Shown in pieces: positions 5,564 to 5,592 of a stretch of 5,592 nucleotides of DNA. Under the pieces are notes generated by a model that was given only the letters and a program-made list of their open reading frames with translations, was not told the origin of the DNA and did no database searches. The DNA is from Ruminococcus sp. UBA946 (GTDB lineage: Bacteria > Bacillota > Clostridia > Oscillospirales > Ruminococcaceae): positions 12,442-18,033 of the forward strand of contig DBCY01000061.1 of the NCBI GenBank assembly GCA_002293295.1. The letters are read 5' to 3'. Position numbers and translations under genes: made by a program. Every line of letters begins with the position of its first letter. Position 1 is the stretch's first letter.

Positions 5564-5592
5564 ATAATGATTAATAATTAATAATTAATAAT
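5564..5592. repeat. TTAATAA heptanucleotide tandem repeat upstream of the glycosyltransferase
   Basis: Three perfect units of TTAATAA (5571-5577, 5578-5584, 5585-5591) are preceded by a diverged unit (ATAATGA, 5564-5570, 5 of 7 matches). The array continues to the last base of the window, so its length is unknown. It lies 18 bases upstream of the start codon of the minus-strand glycosyltransferase, next to its ribosome binding site. It could overlap the -10 region of its promoter. Confidence 0.75.

Noticed and set aside
5522..5569. Short minus-strand frame starting at the ATG within the repeat-flanking region (about 5567)
   Set aside because: It is about 15 codons, overlaps the glycosyltransferase start in another frame and has no ribosome site.

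Overview
The window looks like chromosomal DNA from a low-to-moderate-GC, Gram-positive anaerobe of the class Clostridia, perhaps in the Ruminococcus/Oscillospiraceae range. The reasons are AT-rich intergenic DNA with near-consensus sigma-A-type promoters, AGGAG-type ribosome binding sites, intrinsic terminators, and the protein types (a firmicute-style Fe/Mn superoxide dismutase, a GTP-type PEP carboxykinase, and a GT2 glycosyltransferase with a long helical tail). The taxonomic call is an inference from style, not from a marker gene.

Layout. Bases 1-124 hold a terminator for an upstream gene outside the window and the leader of a plus-strand superoxide dismutase gene (125-772). This gene converges on a minus-strand pckG gene (929-2728). 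The 156-base junction contains a G6/C6 hairpin, a second weaker hairpin and a 7-base tandem repeat that abuts the pckG stop codon. pckG has a clear promoter (2779-2807). Upstream of it lies a 640-base stretch with no credible protein gene. A second minus-strand gene, a large family 2 glycosyltransferase (3369-5546), closes the window. A different 7-base tandem repeat sits just upstream of its start and runs off the edge.

The most interesting part is the 640-base gap. Immediately downstream of the glycosyltransferase stop there is a near-consensus promoter on the minus strand (TTGACT, 16 bases, TATAAT; 3313-3340). About 320 bases further on, a perfect 11-bp GC-rich hairpin followed by a T-run forms a terminator (2954-2989). 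Between them the reading frames are full of stops, while long complementary segments are present. This is what an independent non-coding RNA gene of about 350 nt would look like, transcribed toward pckG. It does not match any RNA family I can recognise (RNase P, tmRNA, SRP and the common riboswitch motifs were considered).

The genes do not form one obvious pathway. Superoxide dismutase handles oxygen stress. PEP carboxykinase interconverts oxaloacetate and PEP at the fermentation/gluconeogenesis node. The glycosyltransferase probably modifies a surface or peptide acceptor. In both the dismutase and pckG genes the longest possible reading frame starts three codons too early; Shine-Dalgarno spacing places the real starts at 125 and 2728.
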